DNA of 62,118 bases from Duncaniella muris (GCF_003024805.1 NZ_PUEC01000022.1:1-62118), one strand, 5' to 3'. Shown: positions 25,958-35,650, counted from the stretch's first letter. The notes: generated from the sequence alone by a model not told the origin. Numbers and translations are program-made.

Positions 25958-26992
25958 TTAAAAAGAGAGAATGAAGATTTTGGGGTAGTGCTGTCCGTTA
26001 AGGCCGTTCATTTCTGTATCTACATTATGGTTAAGGAGAGCAAAAAACAGGTCCTTGTCATCGGGAAAGATCATATCGGCAAACGATGATTTTTCCGGCC
26101 AATAACGACGTTCGATTTTTTGGGATTCTACGCGCAGAATTTCGGCTTTCTGTTTAAGGATCTCCTTTTCCGGTTCTCCATCGGCAGGAATGTTTTCAAA
26201 TCTCTTGAAAGCCTCTATATTGCCGGTCCTTTTCACTGCTTCGGCTATGATGGATTCACGAATCTGGCTGATATATCCGCTATAAAGCTGCTGATTGGAG
26301 ACGTTTGCCTTAATAAACGAGATCCTGTCGAGACAACCGGCCAGGAAAGGATATTTCGAAAGGAAGCCATATCTTTCCTTTGAGACATCCTCACAAAGAT
26401 TCCTGATACAATCGAGAAAAGATCGGCATAAAAGATCCGGCTTGAATATCAATGTATTCAGATCTCGTTCTTTAGCATAAGGCTCCACAGACCGAGAACA
26501 CAAATGTTTTTCGGCCACATCGACCTCTATATTGTAGTTCCTCAATAGAAGAAGGAGCTTATGGATTTGATTGTATTTCTCCTTACTATGAAAAAAGGCT
26601 TCCGGGTGAAGCACTTCAAGATCAATTGTGAGTTTTCGAAAATGCTCCTCGGAAGGATAGTGGGAAGAGAATCGTCCTTTAAGTTTTTCAGTCACGGAAA
26701 TGATGACCACAAGATTTGTATAGAAATGACGGATATAATCGACCAGCAGGCCAATCTGTCCCTCCTTTGTAATTTTCATCGTGTTCCGTTCCGTGCGTTT
26801 TTGCCATACAGCCATAAGCCATGCTATTACCAAAGAGATAAAGGCAATCACGATAGCCAGCCAGTCCCAAAGATCTAAACCTCCGTCACGTGCGAGACGT
26901 TCCACATACGAACGAATCACACTGATTGAAGCTGAATCAGAGGCTGAGTGATTCTGAACTTGTAATAAAAGATGAATATAGAGATTCGTCAT
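25958..26992 (-). CDS. Orphan membrane-anchored protein of unknown function
   Basis: This is a 344-aa product with one clear transmembrane helix at about residues 43-63 (WLAIVIAFISLVIAWLMAVW). The large remainder is soluble, charged and mostly helical. No catalytic motif or family is recognised. The layout (short N-terminal part, one helix, cytosolic helical domain) resembles putative phage-abortive or signalling membrane proteins, but that is only a resemblance. The composition is A/T-rich like the ATPase gene, with which it is convergent. It has its own well-formed promoter (27059-27088). Confidence 0.75.
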   Translation of the reverse strand: MTNLYIHLLLQVQNHSASDSASISVIRSYVERLARDGGLDLWDWLAIVIAFISLVIAWLMAVWQKRTERNTMKITKEGQIGLLVDYIRHFYTNLVVIISVTEKLKGRFSSHYPSEEHFRKLTIDLEVLHPEAFFHSKEKYNQIHKLLLLLRNYNIEVDVAEKHLCSRSVEPYAKERDLNTLIFKPDLLCRSFLDCIRNLCEDVSKERYGFLSKYPFLAGCLDRISFIKANVSNQQLYSGYISQIRESIIAEAVKRTGNIEAFKRFENIPADGEPEKEILKQKAEILRVESQKIERRYWPEKSSFADMIFPDDKDLFFALLNHNVDTEMNGLNGQHYPKIFILSF

Positions 26993-27058
26993 ACTTTATG
27001 AGATGTTTGAATAAATGGGAAGAAGTCACCGCAAGGGACGCCAATACTTCGATAAGTG

Positions 27059-27088
27059 CAAAATTACGTTTTTTCGTAAGAATCCCAA
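27059..27088 (-). promoter_or_regulatory. Promoter of the orphan membrane-protein gene
   Basis: On the minus strand a -33 TTG (27086-27088) is 19 nt from the -7 box TAATTTTG (27059-27066). The leader to the ATG is about 60 nt. Confidence 0.6.
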
Positions 27089-27330
27089 TAAAATAAGCTA
27101 CTTAGTTTTATCCTAAATAGCTAATTGCGTTATTATTGAATAGCAATTTTCTTATATCGAACTCACGTTATGTAGCTACTGATGCACATTATATCGGTTA
27201 ATTTTGAAGAGCTGCCAATGATGCGGGGGGTGGAAAGGGTGATGGGGGAGTGAAGTGTTATAATTGCTTTATTAAGAGATTGTTCAGAGAGTTTGACTTG
27301 TTTTTATTCGGCAGTTACGGAGCTTTTTTG
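27089..27330. other. A/T-rich intergenic region before trpS
   Basis: There is no gene here. AGCTA-containing short repeats and a small hairpin (AATTGC with GCAATT around 27120-27155) are visible, followed by a G-rich patch (27220-27255). With the flanking promoters it forms the right border of the A/T-richer segment. Confidence 0.4.
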
Positions 27331-27338
27331 TAAATTTG
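27331..27338 (+). promoter_or_regulatory. trpS promoter -7 box
   Basis: TAAATTTG matches TAnnTTTG and lies 60 nt before the trpS ATG. No convincing -33 TTTG precedes it at the normal distance. Confidence 0.5.
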
Positions 27339-27398
27339 TAGCCAAATTGCCCGCCTTAGGGCCAACAGCATTACTAACAATCTAACCATCACCATATT

Positions 27399-28460
27399 AT
27401 GAACGATAAAGAAGTGGTTCTCTCCGGCATACGCGCCACCGGAAACCTTCATCTCGGAAACTATTACGGAGCTTTGAGCAAGTTCGTCAAAATGCAGAAC
27501 GACTATGATTGCCTGTTCTTCATCGCCGACCTCCACGCCCTGACCACCAATCCGGACCCCGACGCGCTGCATGAGAACGTAAAGAATATCCTTGCCGAAT
27601 ATCTCGCCGCCGGCATCGACCCCGAAAAGGCGACTATCTTCGTGCAGAGCGACGTGCCCGAAATCTCGGAAATGTATCTCCTGCTCAACATGCACGTGGG
27701 CATCGGCGAACTCCTGCGCACAGCCTCTTTCAAAGACAAGGCCCGCAAGCAGCTCGGACTCGGAGCCGCCGGCGCTGACGACGATATCGAGAAGCAGATC
27801 ATCGGCTCGGACACCAACAAGCGCGTCAACGCCGGCCTGCTCACCTACCCCACCCTCATGGCCGTCGACATTCTGATACAGAAGGCCCACAAGGTGCCCG
27901 TAGGCAAAGACCAGGAACAGCACCTGGAGCTCACACGCCGTTTCGCCCGCAGATTCAACTCGTTCTACGGCGTAGACCTCTTCCCCGAACCCGAAAATTT
28001 CAACTTCGGTGACCACGCCGTAAAAGTGCCCGGCCTCGACGGCTCAGGCAAGATGGGCAAGAGCGAAGGCAACTGCGTCTATCTTATCGACGAGGAAAAG
28101 GTGCTCCGCAAGAAAGTGATGCGCTCCGTGACCGACGAAGGTCCCAAGGAACCCAACCAGCCCATCTCACAGCCGGTTGAAAATCTGCTCACCCTCATGG
28201 AGCTGACCTCCGCTCCGGAAATCGTGCAGAGCTACCGCGACGCATATGCCGACTGCTCGATCCGCTACGGCGATATGAAAAAGCAGCTCGCCGAAGACAT
28301 ACTCAAAGTCACAACCCCCATCCGCGAACGCTATCATGACATCCGCAACGACGAGGCCTACATCTCGCGCGTAGTGCGCCAGGGAGCGGAACGTGCCCGC
28401 GAACGCGCAGCCAAGACTCTCGAAGAAGTGCGTCAGGTAATGGGTATCCGCAAATTCTAA
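27399..28460 (+). CDS. trpS: Tryptophanyl-tRNA synthetase
   Basis: This class I aminoacyl-tRNA synthetase charges tRNA-Trp. The product is 353 aa, a normal bacterial length. The HIGH-type motif is in TGNLHLGNYYGAL (near residue 15) and the KMSKS-type motif is in GKMGKSEGN (near residue 215). The Rossmann core contains DLHALTT and LTYPTLMAVDILIQKA. It is the first gene of a four-gene plus-strand run (trpS, GT117, deacetylase, queG), 75 nt before the next gene. Confidence 0.97.
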   Translation: MNDKEVVLSGIRATGNLHLGNYYGALSKFVKMQNDYDCLFFIADLHALTTNPDPDALHENVKNILAEYLAAGIDPEKATIFVQSDVPEISEMYLLLNMHVGIGELLRTASFKDKARKQLGLGAAGADDDIEKQIIGSDTNKRVNAGLLTYPTLMAVDILIQKAHKVPVGKDQEQHLELTRRFARRFNSFYGVDLFPEPENFNFGDHAVKVPGLDGSGKMGKSEGNCVYLIDEEKVLRKKVMRSVTDEGPKEPNQPISQPVENLLTLMELTSAPEIVQSYRDAYADCSIRYGDMKKQLAEDILKVTTPIRERYHDIRNDEAYISRVVRQGAERARERAAKTLEEVRQVMGIRKF

Positions 28461-28535
28461 TCCCCTCCAGACTATCTCCCCACCGGAAATCCTCTTTAGC
28501 TCTCCCCTCCTCCACATCATTTCACAAACTCAAAA

Positions 28536-31500
28536 ATGAAGAGATACAACCTCATCAACAACTCGCTCGGCTGGCTCTGCTTTGTGATCGCAGCGGTGAC
28601 CTACCTGCTCACCATCGAGCCTACAGCAAGTTTCTGGGACTGCCCGGAATTTATCTCGCAAGGCTACAAACTTGAGGTCGGACACCCGCCGGGCAACCCG
28701 ATCTTCATGCTTGCCGCCCGCTTCTTTGTCAACTTCGCCTTCGGCGATGTCAGCAAGGTAGCCGTAATGGTCAACTCCATGTCGGCTCTGCTCTCGGCAG
28801 GCACCATACTGCTGCTGTTCTGGACCATCACCCATCTTGTCAAGCGGCTGACAGTCAAGGATGACGCCACTGAAATCAGCCTCGTGCAAATGATGGTGAT
28901 CTTTGGATCGGGCATCTGTGGCGCATTAGCCTACACCTGGAGTGACACCTTCTGGTTTTCGGCAGTCGAGGGTGAGGTCTACGCCTTCTCCTCGTTCTGC
29001 ACCGCCCTGGTGTTCTGGCTCATTCTGAAATGGGAAAACCGCGCCGAACAGCCTCATAGCGACAAATATCTGATACTCATAGCCTACGTGATAGGCATCT
29101 CGATAGCTGTCCACCTGCTGAACCTTCTGTGTATCCCCGCCATCGGCCTGGTGATCTACTACCGTCTGTGGAAGAACACCACCGCCAAGGGCTCGCTGAT
29201 CACTCTGGCCTTCTCGGCCATCGTGGTGGGCCTGATCCTCTACGGCCTCGTGCCGGGCTTCATCGAAGTGTCGCAGTATTTCGAACTCTTCTTCGTCAAT
29301 GTGATCGGATGCAGCTACAATGTCGGTGTACTGATCTACGCTATCCTCGCCGTCAGCTGTTTCATCTGGGCCATCAGCGAGCTCTACAAGCAGAAGAGCG
29401 TGGGCAAGATACGCCTGAGCGTCATTCTCAGTATCTTCTTCTCAGGCATCCCCTTCATCGGCGACAACATGCTGATACCGGTGATCATCATGGCCGGAGT
29501 CATAGCATATCTCTTCCTCGCGAAGAAACTTCCGGTGCGCATTCTGAACCTTGTGGTGATGAGCATCTTCGTGATCTTCATAGGCTACTCGTCATATGCC
29601 CTGCTGCTCATACGCGCCAGCGCCAACCCGCCTATGAACCAGAACGCACCTGACAACGTCTTCGCCCTCGCCTCCTACCTCAACCGCGAGCAGTATGGCG
29701 AACGCCCGCTCTTCTATGGCCAGACCCACCAGTCGCGCGTGGTCTATGACGTTAAAGACAACGGCGAGGTCACACCTATGTATAAAGAAGGCCGTCCGAT
29801 CTACGCCAAGACTGTCAAGACATCCGAAGACCAGCCGGACCACTATGAGATCACCGGCTACAAGAAAGACTATGTGATGGCTCCTGAGCTGAACATGCTC
29901 TTCCCGCGCATCTACAGCGGAGCGCATGCCGCAGCTTACAGCGACTGGATCGGCGGGCTGCACGGCAAACCGGTAGAAGCAACCAAATATATGCGCAACG
30001 GACAGCCGCTGCAGACAGAGATGCTCGTGAAACCGACTATGGGCGAAAGCCTCCGCTTCTTCCTGGTCTACCAGCTCAACCATATGTACTGGCGCTACTT
30101 CATGTGGAACTTCGCAGGACGCCAGAACGACATCCAGGGCAACGGCGAGGTCAACCACGGCAACTGGATCTCAGGCATCCCCTTCATTGACAATCCGCGC
30201 CTCGGCGACCAGAGCCTGCTGCCTTACAGCGACGGCGAGGGCAACAAGGGCCACAACGTCTTCTTCATGCTTCCGCTCATCATGGGCATCATAGGCCTCG
30301 GCTGGCAGGCATTCACATCGAAGCGAGGCATAGAGCAGTTCTGGGTGATCTTCTTCCTCTTCTTCATGACGGGTATCGCTATTGTGCTCTATCTGAACCA
30401 GACTCCGACCCAGCCGCGCGAACGCGACTACGCATTCGCCGGATCATTCTACGCCTTCGCCATCTGGGTAGGCATGGGTGTGGCCGGCCTGTGGGCGCTT
30501 CTCAACGAACTGCTCAAAGACAAGAAAACGGCAGGAACCGGAGCCCAAAAGCAGTTGGGCACCGCGATTTTCGCCTGCTTCGTAGGCCTTGCAGTGCCCT
30601 TGCAGATGGTTTCGCAGACCTGGGATGACCATGACCGCTCAGGCCGCTACGTGACACGCGACTTCGGCATGAACTACCTTGACTCCGTTGACGAGAACGG
30701 CATCATATTCACCAACGGCGACAACGACACCTTCCCCCTCTGGTATGCCCAGGAAGTAGAAGGCCACCGCACGGACGTGAAAGTGGTCAACCTCTCGTAT
30801 CTGACCACCGACTGGTATGCCAACCAGGTCAAGCACCCCTCCTACGAGGCTGCCGGAATCGAGACCCTGGCCAAGCCTGAAGACTACGGCTATGACCGCA
30901 TGAACTTCAACTACTTCTCGGCCGAATGTGACACCACACCGGTCCACATCTTCACCGCCTTGCGCCAGCTCTATGACAAGAAGTCGAGCGAGAATCCTTG
31001 GGGCGCCCCGATGATGGACTACAACAACTTCATCATCCCCGTCGACATCCCCGCCGCAGTCAAGGCCGGCCGCATCTCCGAGCATGAGGCAGACATGGCA
31101 GACACTGCCATCCAGGCCAACATGACCAATGACCGTGAGGCAATGCGCCACGGCGGTCTGACCCTCAGCCAGGTACTTTCGCTCGACATGCTCGCCACTT
31201 CGGTGAAAAACGGATGGAAAAACCCGATCTACTTCGCATCGACCGTGCCTTCGGACTATTATCTGGCCCTCCAGCCCTATATGCGCTCGACAGGTATGGC
31301 CTATGAGGTGACACCGGTGCGCAACGACGAGAACAGCGACTATGAGATCTCGGCTGTCAACACCGACAAGGCCTACCGCAACATCACCGAAAAATTCCGC
31401 TGGGGAGGTCTGGACAAGGTGACAGATCCGAGCCAGATCTATCTCGACGAGACCGTGCGCAAGATGGTGACCACAACCCGCTCCTACATCATCTCTGCAG

Positions 31501-31991
31501 CCACCGGCATGATCAACGAGGCCGCAATGGCAGAGAGAGCCGACACTGTGGCCGAGCTTGATGACAAAGCGCGCCAGGGACTCGCCGAGTTCAAGGCCGA
31601 CCGCTACGCCAAGGCGCTCAATCTGCTGAAGCTCATGGAAGAGAAGCTGCCCGAAGCAGCATCGCCCTACGCCATACAGGTGCCACAGAGAATGGCCCAG
31701 ATCTATGCCCGCATCGGCATAGCCACCGGCAACAAGGAGGCATCGGCCCGTGCGGTAGAGCTGCTTGAGAACGAGCTCATGCGCTATGGCAAGAACGTGA
31801 AGTATTACCAAAGCCTCAACCCCTGGCAATACTCCACACTGCCGCAGACCGACAAGTTCATAGAGACCTATTATATGGTATATCTGCTTCAGGACCTGAG
31901 CGATGCCGGCGGTGACACCGAGAAAATGGTAGACCGTCTGACCGATCTTGGTATCAACTTCGACCGCATCGTCTCGATACTTCAGAAGTAA
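28536..31991 (+). CDS. DUF2723 / GT117 membrane glycosyltransferase-like protein
   Basis: This is a large inner-membrane protein of 1151 aa. The N-terminal part (about 1-400, and again about 570-700) has many transmembrane helices with the family's acidic loop SFWDCPEF just after helix 1. A large exported domain then follows, ending in a TPR-like region (about 1030-1120). The family (DUF2723, CAZy GT117, relatives of eukaryotic TMEM260) is thought to add mannose or another sugar to exported proteins and is typical of Bacteroidetes. Substrate and sugar donor are unknown here. It lies between trpS and a polysaccharide deacetylase gene. Confidence 0.9.
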   Translation: MKRYNLINNSLGWLCFVIAAVTYLLTIEPTASFWDCPEFISQGYKLEVGHPPGNPIFMLAARFFVNFAFGDVSKVAVMVNSMSALLSAGTILLLFWTITHLVKRLTVKDDATEISLVQMMVIFGSGICGALAYTWSDTFWFSAVEGEVYAFSSFCTALVFWLILKWENRAEQPHSDKYLILIAYVIGISIAVHLLNLLCIPAIGLVIYYRLWKNTTAKGSLITLAFSAIVVGLILYGLVPGFIEVSQYFELFFVNVIGCSYNVGVLIYAILAVSCFIWAISELYKQKSVGKIRLSVILSIFFSGIPFIGDNMLIPVIIMAGVIAYLFLAKKLPVRILNLVVMSIFVIFIGYSSYALLLIRASANPPMNQNAPDNVFALASYLNREQYGERPLFYGQTHQSRVVYDVKDNGEVTPMYKEGRPIYAKTVKTSEDQPDHYEITGYKKDYVMAPELNMLFPRIYSGAHAAAYSDWIGGLHGKPVEATKYMRNGQPLQTEMLVKPTMGESLRFFLVYQLNHMYWRYFMWNFAGRQNDIQGNGEVNHGNWISGIPFIDNPRLGDQSLLPYSDGEGNKGHNVFFMLPLIMGIIGLGWQAFTSKRGIEQFWVIFFLFFMTGIAIVLYLNQTPTQPRERDYAFAGSFYAFAIWVGMGVAGLWALLNELLKDKKTAGTGAQKQLGTAIFACFVGLAVPLQMVSQTWDDHDRSGRYVTRDFGMNYLDSVDENGIIFTNGDNDTFPLWYAQEVEGHRTDVKVVNLSYLTTDWYANQVKHPSYEAAGIETLAKPEDYGYDRMNFNYFSAECDTTPVHIFTALRQLYDKKSSENPWGAPMMDYNNFIIPVDIPAAVKAGRISEHEADMADTAIQANMTNDREAMRHGGLTLSQVLSLDMLATSVKNGWKNPIYFASTVPSDYYLALQPYMRSTGMAYEVTPVRNDENSDYEISAVNTDKAYRNITEKFRWGGLDKVTDPSQIYLDETVRKMVTTTRSYIISAATGMINEAAMAERADTVAELDDKARQGLAEFKADRYAKALNLLKLMEEKLPEAASPYAIQVPQRMAQIYARIGIATGNKEASARAVELLENELMRYGKNVKYYQSLNPWQYSTLPQTDKFIETYYMVYLLQDLSDAGGDTEKMVDRLTDLGINFDRIVSILQK

Positions 31992-32034
31992 CAGAGGCTT
32001 ATCGGATAAGCTACAAGAAGCTGACAGAGCGCAT

Positions 32035-32652
32035 ATGTGGATCGAACAACCGCCATTTTTCTACCGCCTGCTGTTCACAGAGGCCATATGGCGTATATTG
32101 CAACGCGGGAAGAAGGTCGTCTATCTGACTTTTGACGACGGCCCGATTCCCGAAGAGACCCCTTGGGTGCTTGATGTGCTTGACCGCTACGGAGTCAAGG
32201 CGACGTTTTTCATGGTTGGCGACAACGTACGCCGATATCCAGAACTTTTCGAGGAAGTGAAACGCCGCGGCCACTCCTACGGCAATCACACCATGCACCA
32301 CCTGCAGGGGCTTAAGGTCGATGCCAAGACTTTTTTCCGTGACATAACGGAAGCTGACAGGCTTATCGGCTCGATACTCTTCCGGCCGCCCCACGGCATC
32401 ATATCGCCGCTGCAGACGAGCCTGATCAAGCGCCACTACAATATAATAATGTATGATCTTGTGACGCGCGACTATTCGAAACGTGTAAGCGGCGAGGAGG
32501 TGCTCGACAATGTCAAGCGCTATGCCCGCAACGGGTCGATAATCGTGTTTCACGATTCAAAGAAAGCGCATGTCAACATGCGCTATGCGCTTCCGCGAGC
32601 TATCGAATGGCTCAAGGAACAGGGCTATGAGTTCCTGCCGCTGCCTATGTAA
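32035..32652 (+). CDS. Polysaccharide deacetylase (NodB homology, CE4)
   Basis: This is a 205-aa metal-dependent deacetylase that removes N-acetyl groups from a polysaccharide such as peptidoglycan or a glycan intermediate. The NodB motifs are complete: VYLTFDDGPIP (metal Asp), GNHTMHH (metal His pair), and FRPPHG. I chose the ATG at 32035 (MWIEQPPFFYRL) because the longer frame overlaps the upstream gene. There is no classical signal peptide, though a hydrophobic N terminus could anchor it. It is 43 nt after the GT117 gene and 9 nt before queG. Confidence 0.92.
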   Translation: MWIEQPPFFYRLLFTEAIWRILQRGKKVVYLTFDDGPIPEETPWVLDVLDRYGVKATFFMVGDNVRRYPELFEEVKRRGHSYGNHTMHHLQGLKVDAKTFFRDITEADRLIGSILFRPPHGIISPLQTSLIKRHYNIIMYDLVTRDYSKRVSGEEVLDNVKRYARNGSIIVFHDSKKAHVNMRYALPRAIEWLKEQGYEFLPLPM

Positions 32653-32661
32653 GAACATCAT

Positions 32662-33666
32662 ATGACCAAGGCCGAGATCAAAGAGCTTCTTGCCGGAGCC
32701 GGGGTGTTTCGCTCGGCTGTGGCTCAGGTGTGTCAGGTAGACGAGGCCTCTGCCGATGATTATCGCGCGTGGATTTCCGAAGGGAAGCACGGTGAGATGG
32801 CTTATCTTGAAAAATATGACGATCTGCGCTCCGATCCCCGCCGTCTGCTCGACGGGGCCCGGAGCGTGATTTCATGTGCTTTCAATTATCATTGGGGTAA
32901 TGGCGGCGCTACCGCTGACAGCTCCGGCGGAGACCTCGACGGCTCCAGAGTGATGCGCCCGCTGCTGTGGGCGGAATATGCCTTGGGCGATGACTACCAT
33001 GATGTGGTCAGGAAGCGGCTGTCAGAGGTGGCGGAGAAGATCAGTAGTGCTACGGGTGCGGAATGCCGCGTGTGTGTCGACACGGCTCCTCTCAGAGAGC
33101 GCTACTGGGCGGTGAAGACCGGACTCGGTTTCATCGGGCTTAACAATCAGCTGATTCTTCCGGGAGCCGGATCGCGCTTCTTTCTCGGCGAGATTCTTAC
33201 CACTCTGCCTCTGGAGCCTGACGAGCCTGCGGCTCCGGGAAGCTGCGAAGGCTGCGGACGCTGTCTGAAATCCTGTCCGGGCAAGGCTCTGAGCGCGGGG
33301 GCCGACGGGAGGGTGACGCTTGATGCCCGCAGGTGTCTGTCGTATCTTACAATAGAATATCGCGGCGAACTGCCGGAGGATGTGCGTCTGGGGCGTCATG
33401 TGTATGGCTGCGACGAGTGCCAGCGTGTATGCCCGCACAATCGTGTCTCGCCGCTGAGCGAAATCGTGGAGTTCAGGCCCCGCGAGGCTGTGGTCGCTCT
33501 GAGCGCGGAGCGGATCGCAGAGATGACGCAGGAGGAGTTTTCAGCGATTTTCCGCCGTTCGGCCATCAAGCGGACCAAGCTTTCAGGGCTGCAGCGCAAT
33601 GCGTTGAGGATTATTGAAGAGGAGACAAGGCGTCGGTCTCGCGAAGACGACGGTCAGGAGGGGTGA
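32662..33666 (+). CDS. queG: Epoxyqueuosine reductase
   Basis: QueG is a cobalamin- and iron-sulfur-dependent enzyme that carries out the last step of queuosine tRNA modification. The product is 334 aa. The catalytic-domain signature VDTAPLRERYWAVKTGLGFIG is present (about 135-155). Two 4Fe-4S sites follow: CEGCGRCLKSCPGKAL (about 195-210) and CDECQRVCPHN (about 250-260). It is the last gene of the trpS run, and its 3' end overlaps the oppositely oriented tatD-like gene by 56 nt. Confidence 0.96.
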   Translation: MTKAEIKELLAGAGVFRSAVAQVCQVDEASADDYRAWISEGKHGEMAYLEKYDDLRSDPRRLLDGARSVISCAFNYHWGNGGATADSSGGDLDGSRVMRPLLWAEYALGDDYHDVVRKRLSEVAEKISSATGAECRVCVDTAPLRERYWAVKTGLGFIGLNNQLILPGAGSRFFLGEILTTLPLEPDEPAAPGSCEGCGRCLKSCPGKALSAGADGRVTLDARRCLSYLTIEYRGELPEDVRLGRHVYGCDECQRVCPHNRVSPLSEIVEFRPREAVVALSAERIAEMTQEEFSAIFRRSAIKRTKLSGLQRNALRIIEEETRRRSREDDGQEG

Positions 33667-34222
33667 GGGCGAAAGATTCGGGATTGTATTTCGCTCCGAA
33701 CGAGAGGTAGAATCCGTCAGCAAGGAGCTGACGCGCGAGTTGCGGTCTGCCACGGAAGCCGTGTATGATCCAAGGCTGTGCGGGTTTCCATTTACGGCGG
33801 AGTCCGATGATTTCAGGGTAGGTTCTGACGATATGGAGCAGGAGGGGTTTGCACCAGAGTTCACTCAATTCAAAATGCAGGTGAAGCAGGTCGGTCTGGA
33901 GACTGATCAGGCTTACTCTGTTTGCAATGTTGAGGTCCGCGTTGTCAGGATTCTGCCGCAGAGGGTCAAGGCCGCATTCGCCAATGGCTTTGACCTGCGG
34001 CTGGGCTACAAGGGCGCGGAGGAGGCGCAGGTCGGCAGGGGCAACGCGAGTGGCGTTCCAGGGGTGGATGCCGACCGAATAGCTGTAGCCGGGGCGCAGA
34101 AGAGGTATGGCTTGAAGATCCAGCTGACGCGCAAACGCGCTGCAGGGAGTCCGATGATCTACGGGATCAAGATCGACGAGGGCGTTGCGGCGCAGGATGT
34201 GGGTGTGGACATCGAAATTCAT
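33611..34222 (-). CDS. TatD-family metal-dependent hydrolase, short C terminus
   Basis: This is a 203-aa TIM-barrel hydrolase (TatD-type DNase family). Motifs are MNFDVHTH (metal His), GIHPWN, IGECGLD (metal Glu), LLLHIVRTY, WIIHGFRGRP and the final RLRETDA. The usual length is about 210-260 aa; here the protein ends only six residues after ETDA, and its last codons overlap queG on the other strand. The ETD aspartate is kept, so it may still be active. It is the last gene of the DUF4271-hemD-rnpA-yidD-tatD minus-strand operon. Confidence 0.88.
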   Translation of the reverse strand: MNFDVHTHILRRNALVDLDPVDHRTPCSAFARQLDLQAIPLLRPGYSYSVGIHPWNATRVAPADLRLLRALVAQPQVKAIGECGLDPLRQNPDNADLNIANRVSLISLQTDLLHLHFELSELWCKPLLLHIVRTYPEIIGLRRKWKPAQPWIIHGFRGRPQLARQLLADGFYLSFGAKYNPESFALTPPDRRLRETDALSPLQ

Positions 34223-34228
34223 AGCCTT

Positions 34229-34546
34229 TCAGGGTACAGGATCATAGCCTGAGCCTCCCCAGGGATGACAACGGCCAATGCGCTTTATGGCGAGCCAGAG
34301 GCCGCGGACGGGGCCATGTCGGGTTATCGCCTCGACAGCATATTGGCTGCATGTGGGCGTGAACCGACAGGCTGCAGGAAACATGGGGGAGATACACAGC
34401 TGATAGAAGCGGATCGGCAATATGAGGAGGCGACGGATCAAGGGTCTGATTTCAGGAGTTTGCTGATTCGCCTTGGCCGGCTGAGGCGGCGAGGGCCTGG
34501 GAGATACGTGAGAGGATGCGGACCACTGATTTTTCGACTGTGGCAT
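34229..34546 (-). CDS. yidD: Membrane protein insertion efficiency factor YidD
   Basis: This is a small membrane-associated helper of YidC. The conserved core begins at about residue 38 ([34 protein letters not shown]) and includes the family's CRFxPTCS and [12 protein letters not shown] motifs. From the ATG at 34546 the product is 105 aa, longer than the usual 70-85, and overlaps rnpA by 95 nt. A non-ATG start nearer the core (about 34440) is equally possible. Linkage to rnpA is the classical arrangement. Confidence 0.93.
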   Translation of the reverse strand: MPQSKNQWSASSHVSPRPSPPQPAKANQQTPEIRPLIRRLLILPIRFYQLCISPMFPAACRFTPTCSQYAVEAITRHGPVRGLWLAIKRIGRCHPWGGSGYDPVP

Positions 34547-34868
34547 AGGTCTGAAGGTCAGAGGCTACGTAGACAAAGGCAATGTCAAGCGGGAGGTCGC
34601 GCGGAATGAGGTGGCGGTTCAGCCGGTAGGCTTCGCGGATGCGGCGGCGCATGTAGACTCGTTCCACGGCATGGCGCAGCTTTTTCTTTGGCACTGCGAT
34701 CAGAAATTGAGGGCATGAGGCCGAGCTGCGGGCTTTGTTGACTGTCCAGACAGCCCTCAGGGGGTAGGCCATAACAGACAATGCAGCGGGATTGCTGCGG
34801 TCAAAGAGCTGACCGATTGCAATCTCGCTGCGGAGTTTTTCTATCTTATAAAGCCTGAGGCCGAGCAT
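34452..34868 (-). CDS. rnpA: Ribonuclease P protein component
   Basis: RnpA is the protein subunit that helps the RNase P RNA process tRNA precursors. The product is 138 aa, basic, starting [22 protein letters not shown] as in Bacteroidales RnpA, with the RNR signature in [16 protein letters not shown] and a C-terminal tail that overlaps yidD. It follows hemD by 32 nt. The RNase P RNA gene is not in this window. Confidence 0.95.
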   Translation of the reverse strand: MLGLRLYKIEKLRSEIAIGQLFDRSNPAALSVMAYPLRAVWTVNKARSSASCPQFLIAVPKKKLRHAVERVYMRRRIREAYRLNRHLIPRDLPLDIAFVYVASDLQTYATVEKSVVRILSRISQALAASAGQGESANS

Positions 34869-34900
34869 AAGTGCGAATTGAATTGGAGAGGAGGGGGTTG

Positions 34901-35650
34901 TTATCCGTTCTTGGCATCCTCTTTCAGGAAGTTGTCAAGCGCTGCGGTCATCGAGGGTGCTTTCACCGAGGGAGCTTCGAGGTCGAGGCGCAGACCAGCG
35001 TCGCGCACAGCCTGTGCGGTTGTTCCGCCGAAGCATCCGATGCGGATGTCGTTCTGCTCGAATCCGGGGAAGTTTTTAAGCAGGGAGTTGATTCCCGAAG
35101 GGCTGAAGAAGAGGAGCATGTCATAGTCGAATTTCTCGTCAGGGCCGAAGTCGTTCGAGACTGTACGGTACATGACTGCTTTTGTGTAGTTGATACCGTT
35201 GCTGTCGAGGATGCTTGTGTCTTCCTTGTGTACATCCGAGACGATGTAGAGGAAGCGTTCTTTCTTGTGCTTGATCAGCAATGACATGAGACCGTCGAGC
35301 TTGCCGGTCTCGCCGTGGAAGATCTTGCGTTTGCGGTAGACGATGTATTTCTGCAGATATAGAGCTATCGACTCTGTGGTGCAGAAATATTTCATGGTGT
35401 CAGGGATGGTGACTCTCATTTCCTCACAGAGGCGGAAGAAATGGTCAATCGCAGTGCGGGCTGTAAAGATAATTGCCGAAAAATCGGTAATTGCTATCTT
35501 AGACTGACGAAATTCCTTAGCTGTAAGCCCTTCTACTTTGATAAAAGGCCGGAATACAATTTCAACCCCATACTTTTCTGCTATATCATAGTAGGGAGAT
35601 TTGTCGGAAGCAGGCTTCGGCTGGGAAACTAATACTTTTTTTACTTTCAC
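34901..35650 (-). CDS. hemD: Uroporphyrinogen-III synthase
   Basis: HemD closes hydroxymethylbilane to uroporphyrinogen III in haem and corrinoid synthesis. The product is 249 aa, with the diverged two-domain fold typical of the family. The N terminus VKKVLVSQPKPASDKSPYYDIAEKYG and the mid region AIIFTARTAIDHFF, FFSPSGINSLL and IGCFGGTTAQAVRDAGLR match Bacteroidetes HemD proteins. It lies between the DUF4271 gene (90-nt gap) and rnpA. Confidence 0.92.
   Translation of the reverse strand: MKVKKVLVSQPKPASDKSPYYDIAEKYGVEIVFRPFIKVEGLTAKEFRQSKIAITDFSAIIFTARTAIDHFFRLCEEMRVTIPDTMKYFCTTESIALYLQKYIVYRKRKIFHGETGKLDGLMSLLIKHKKERFLYIVSDVHKEDTSILDSNGINYTKAVMYRTVSNDFGPDEKFDYDMLLFFSPSGINSLLKNFPGFEQNDIRIGCFGGTTAQAVRDAGLRLDLEAPSVKAPSMTAALDNFLKEDAKNG

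Noticed and set aside
30639-31829. 396-aa minus-strand frame inside the GT117 gene
   Set aside because: It is a codon-bias shadow of a clear gene; composition is His/Val/Gly-rich with no domain. Similar long shadows occur opposite uxuA (4064-4960) and GH51 (6088-7221).
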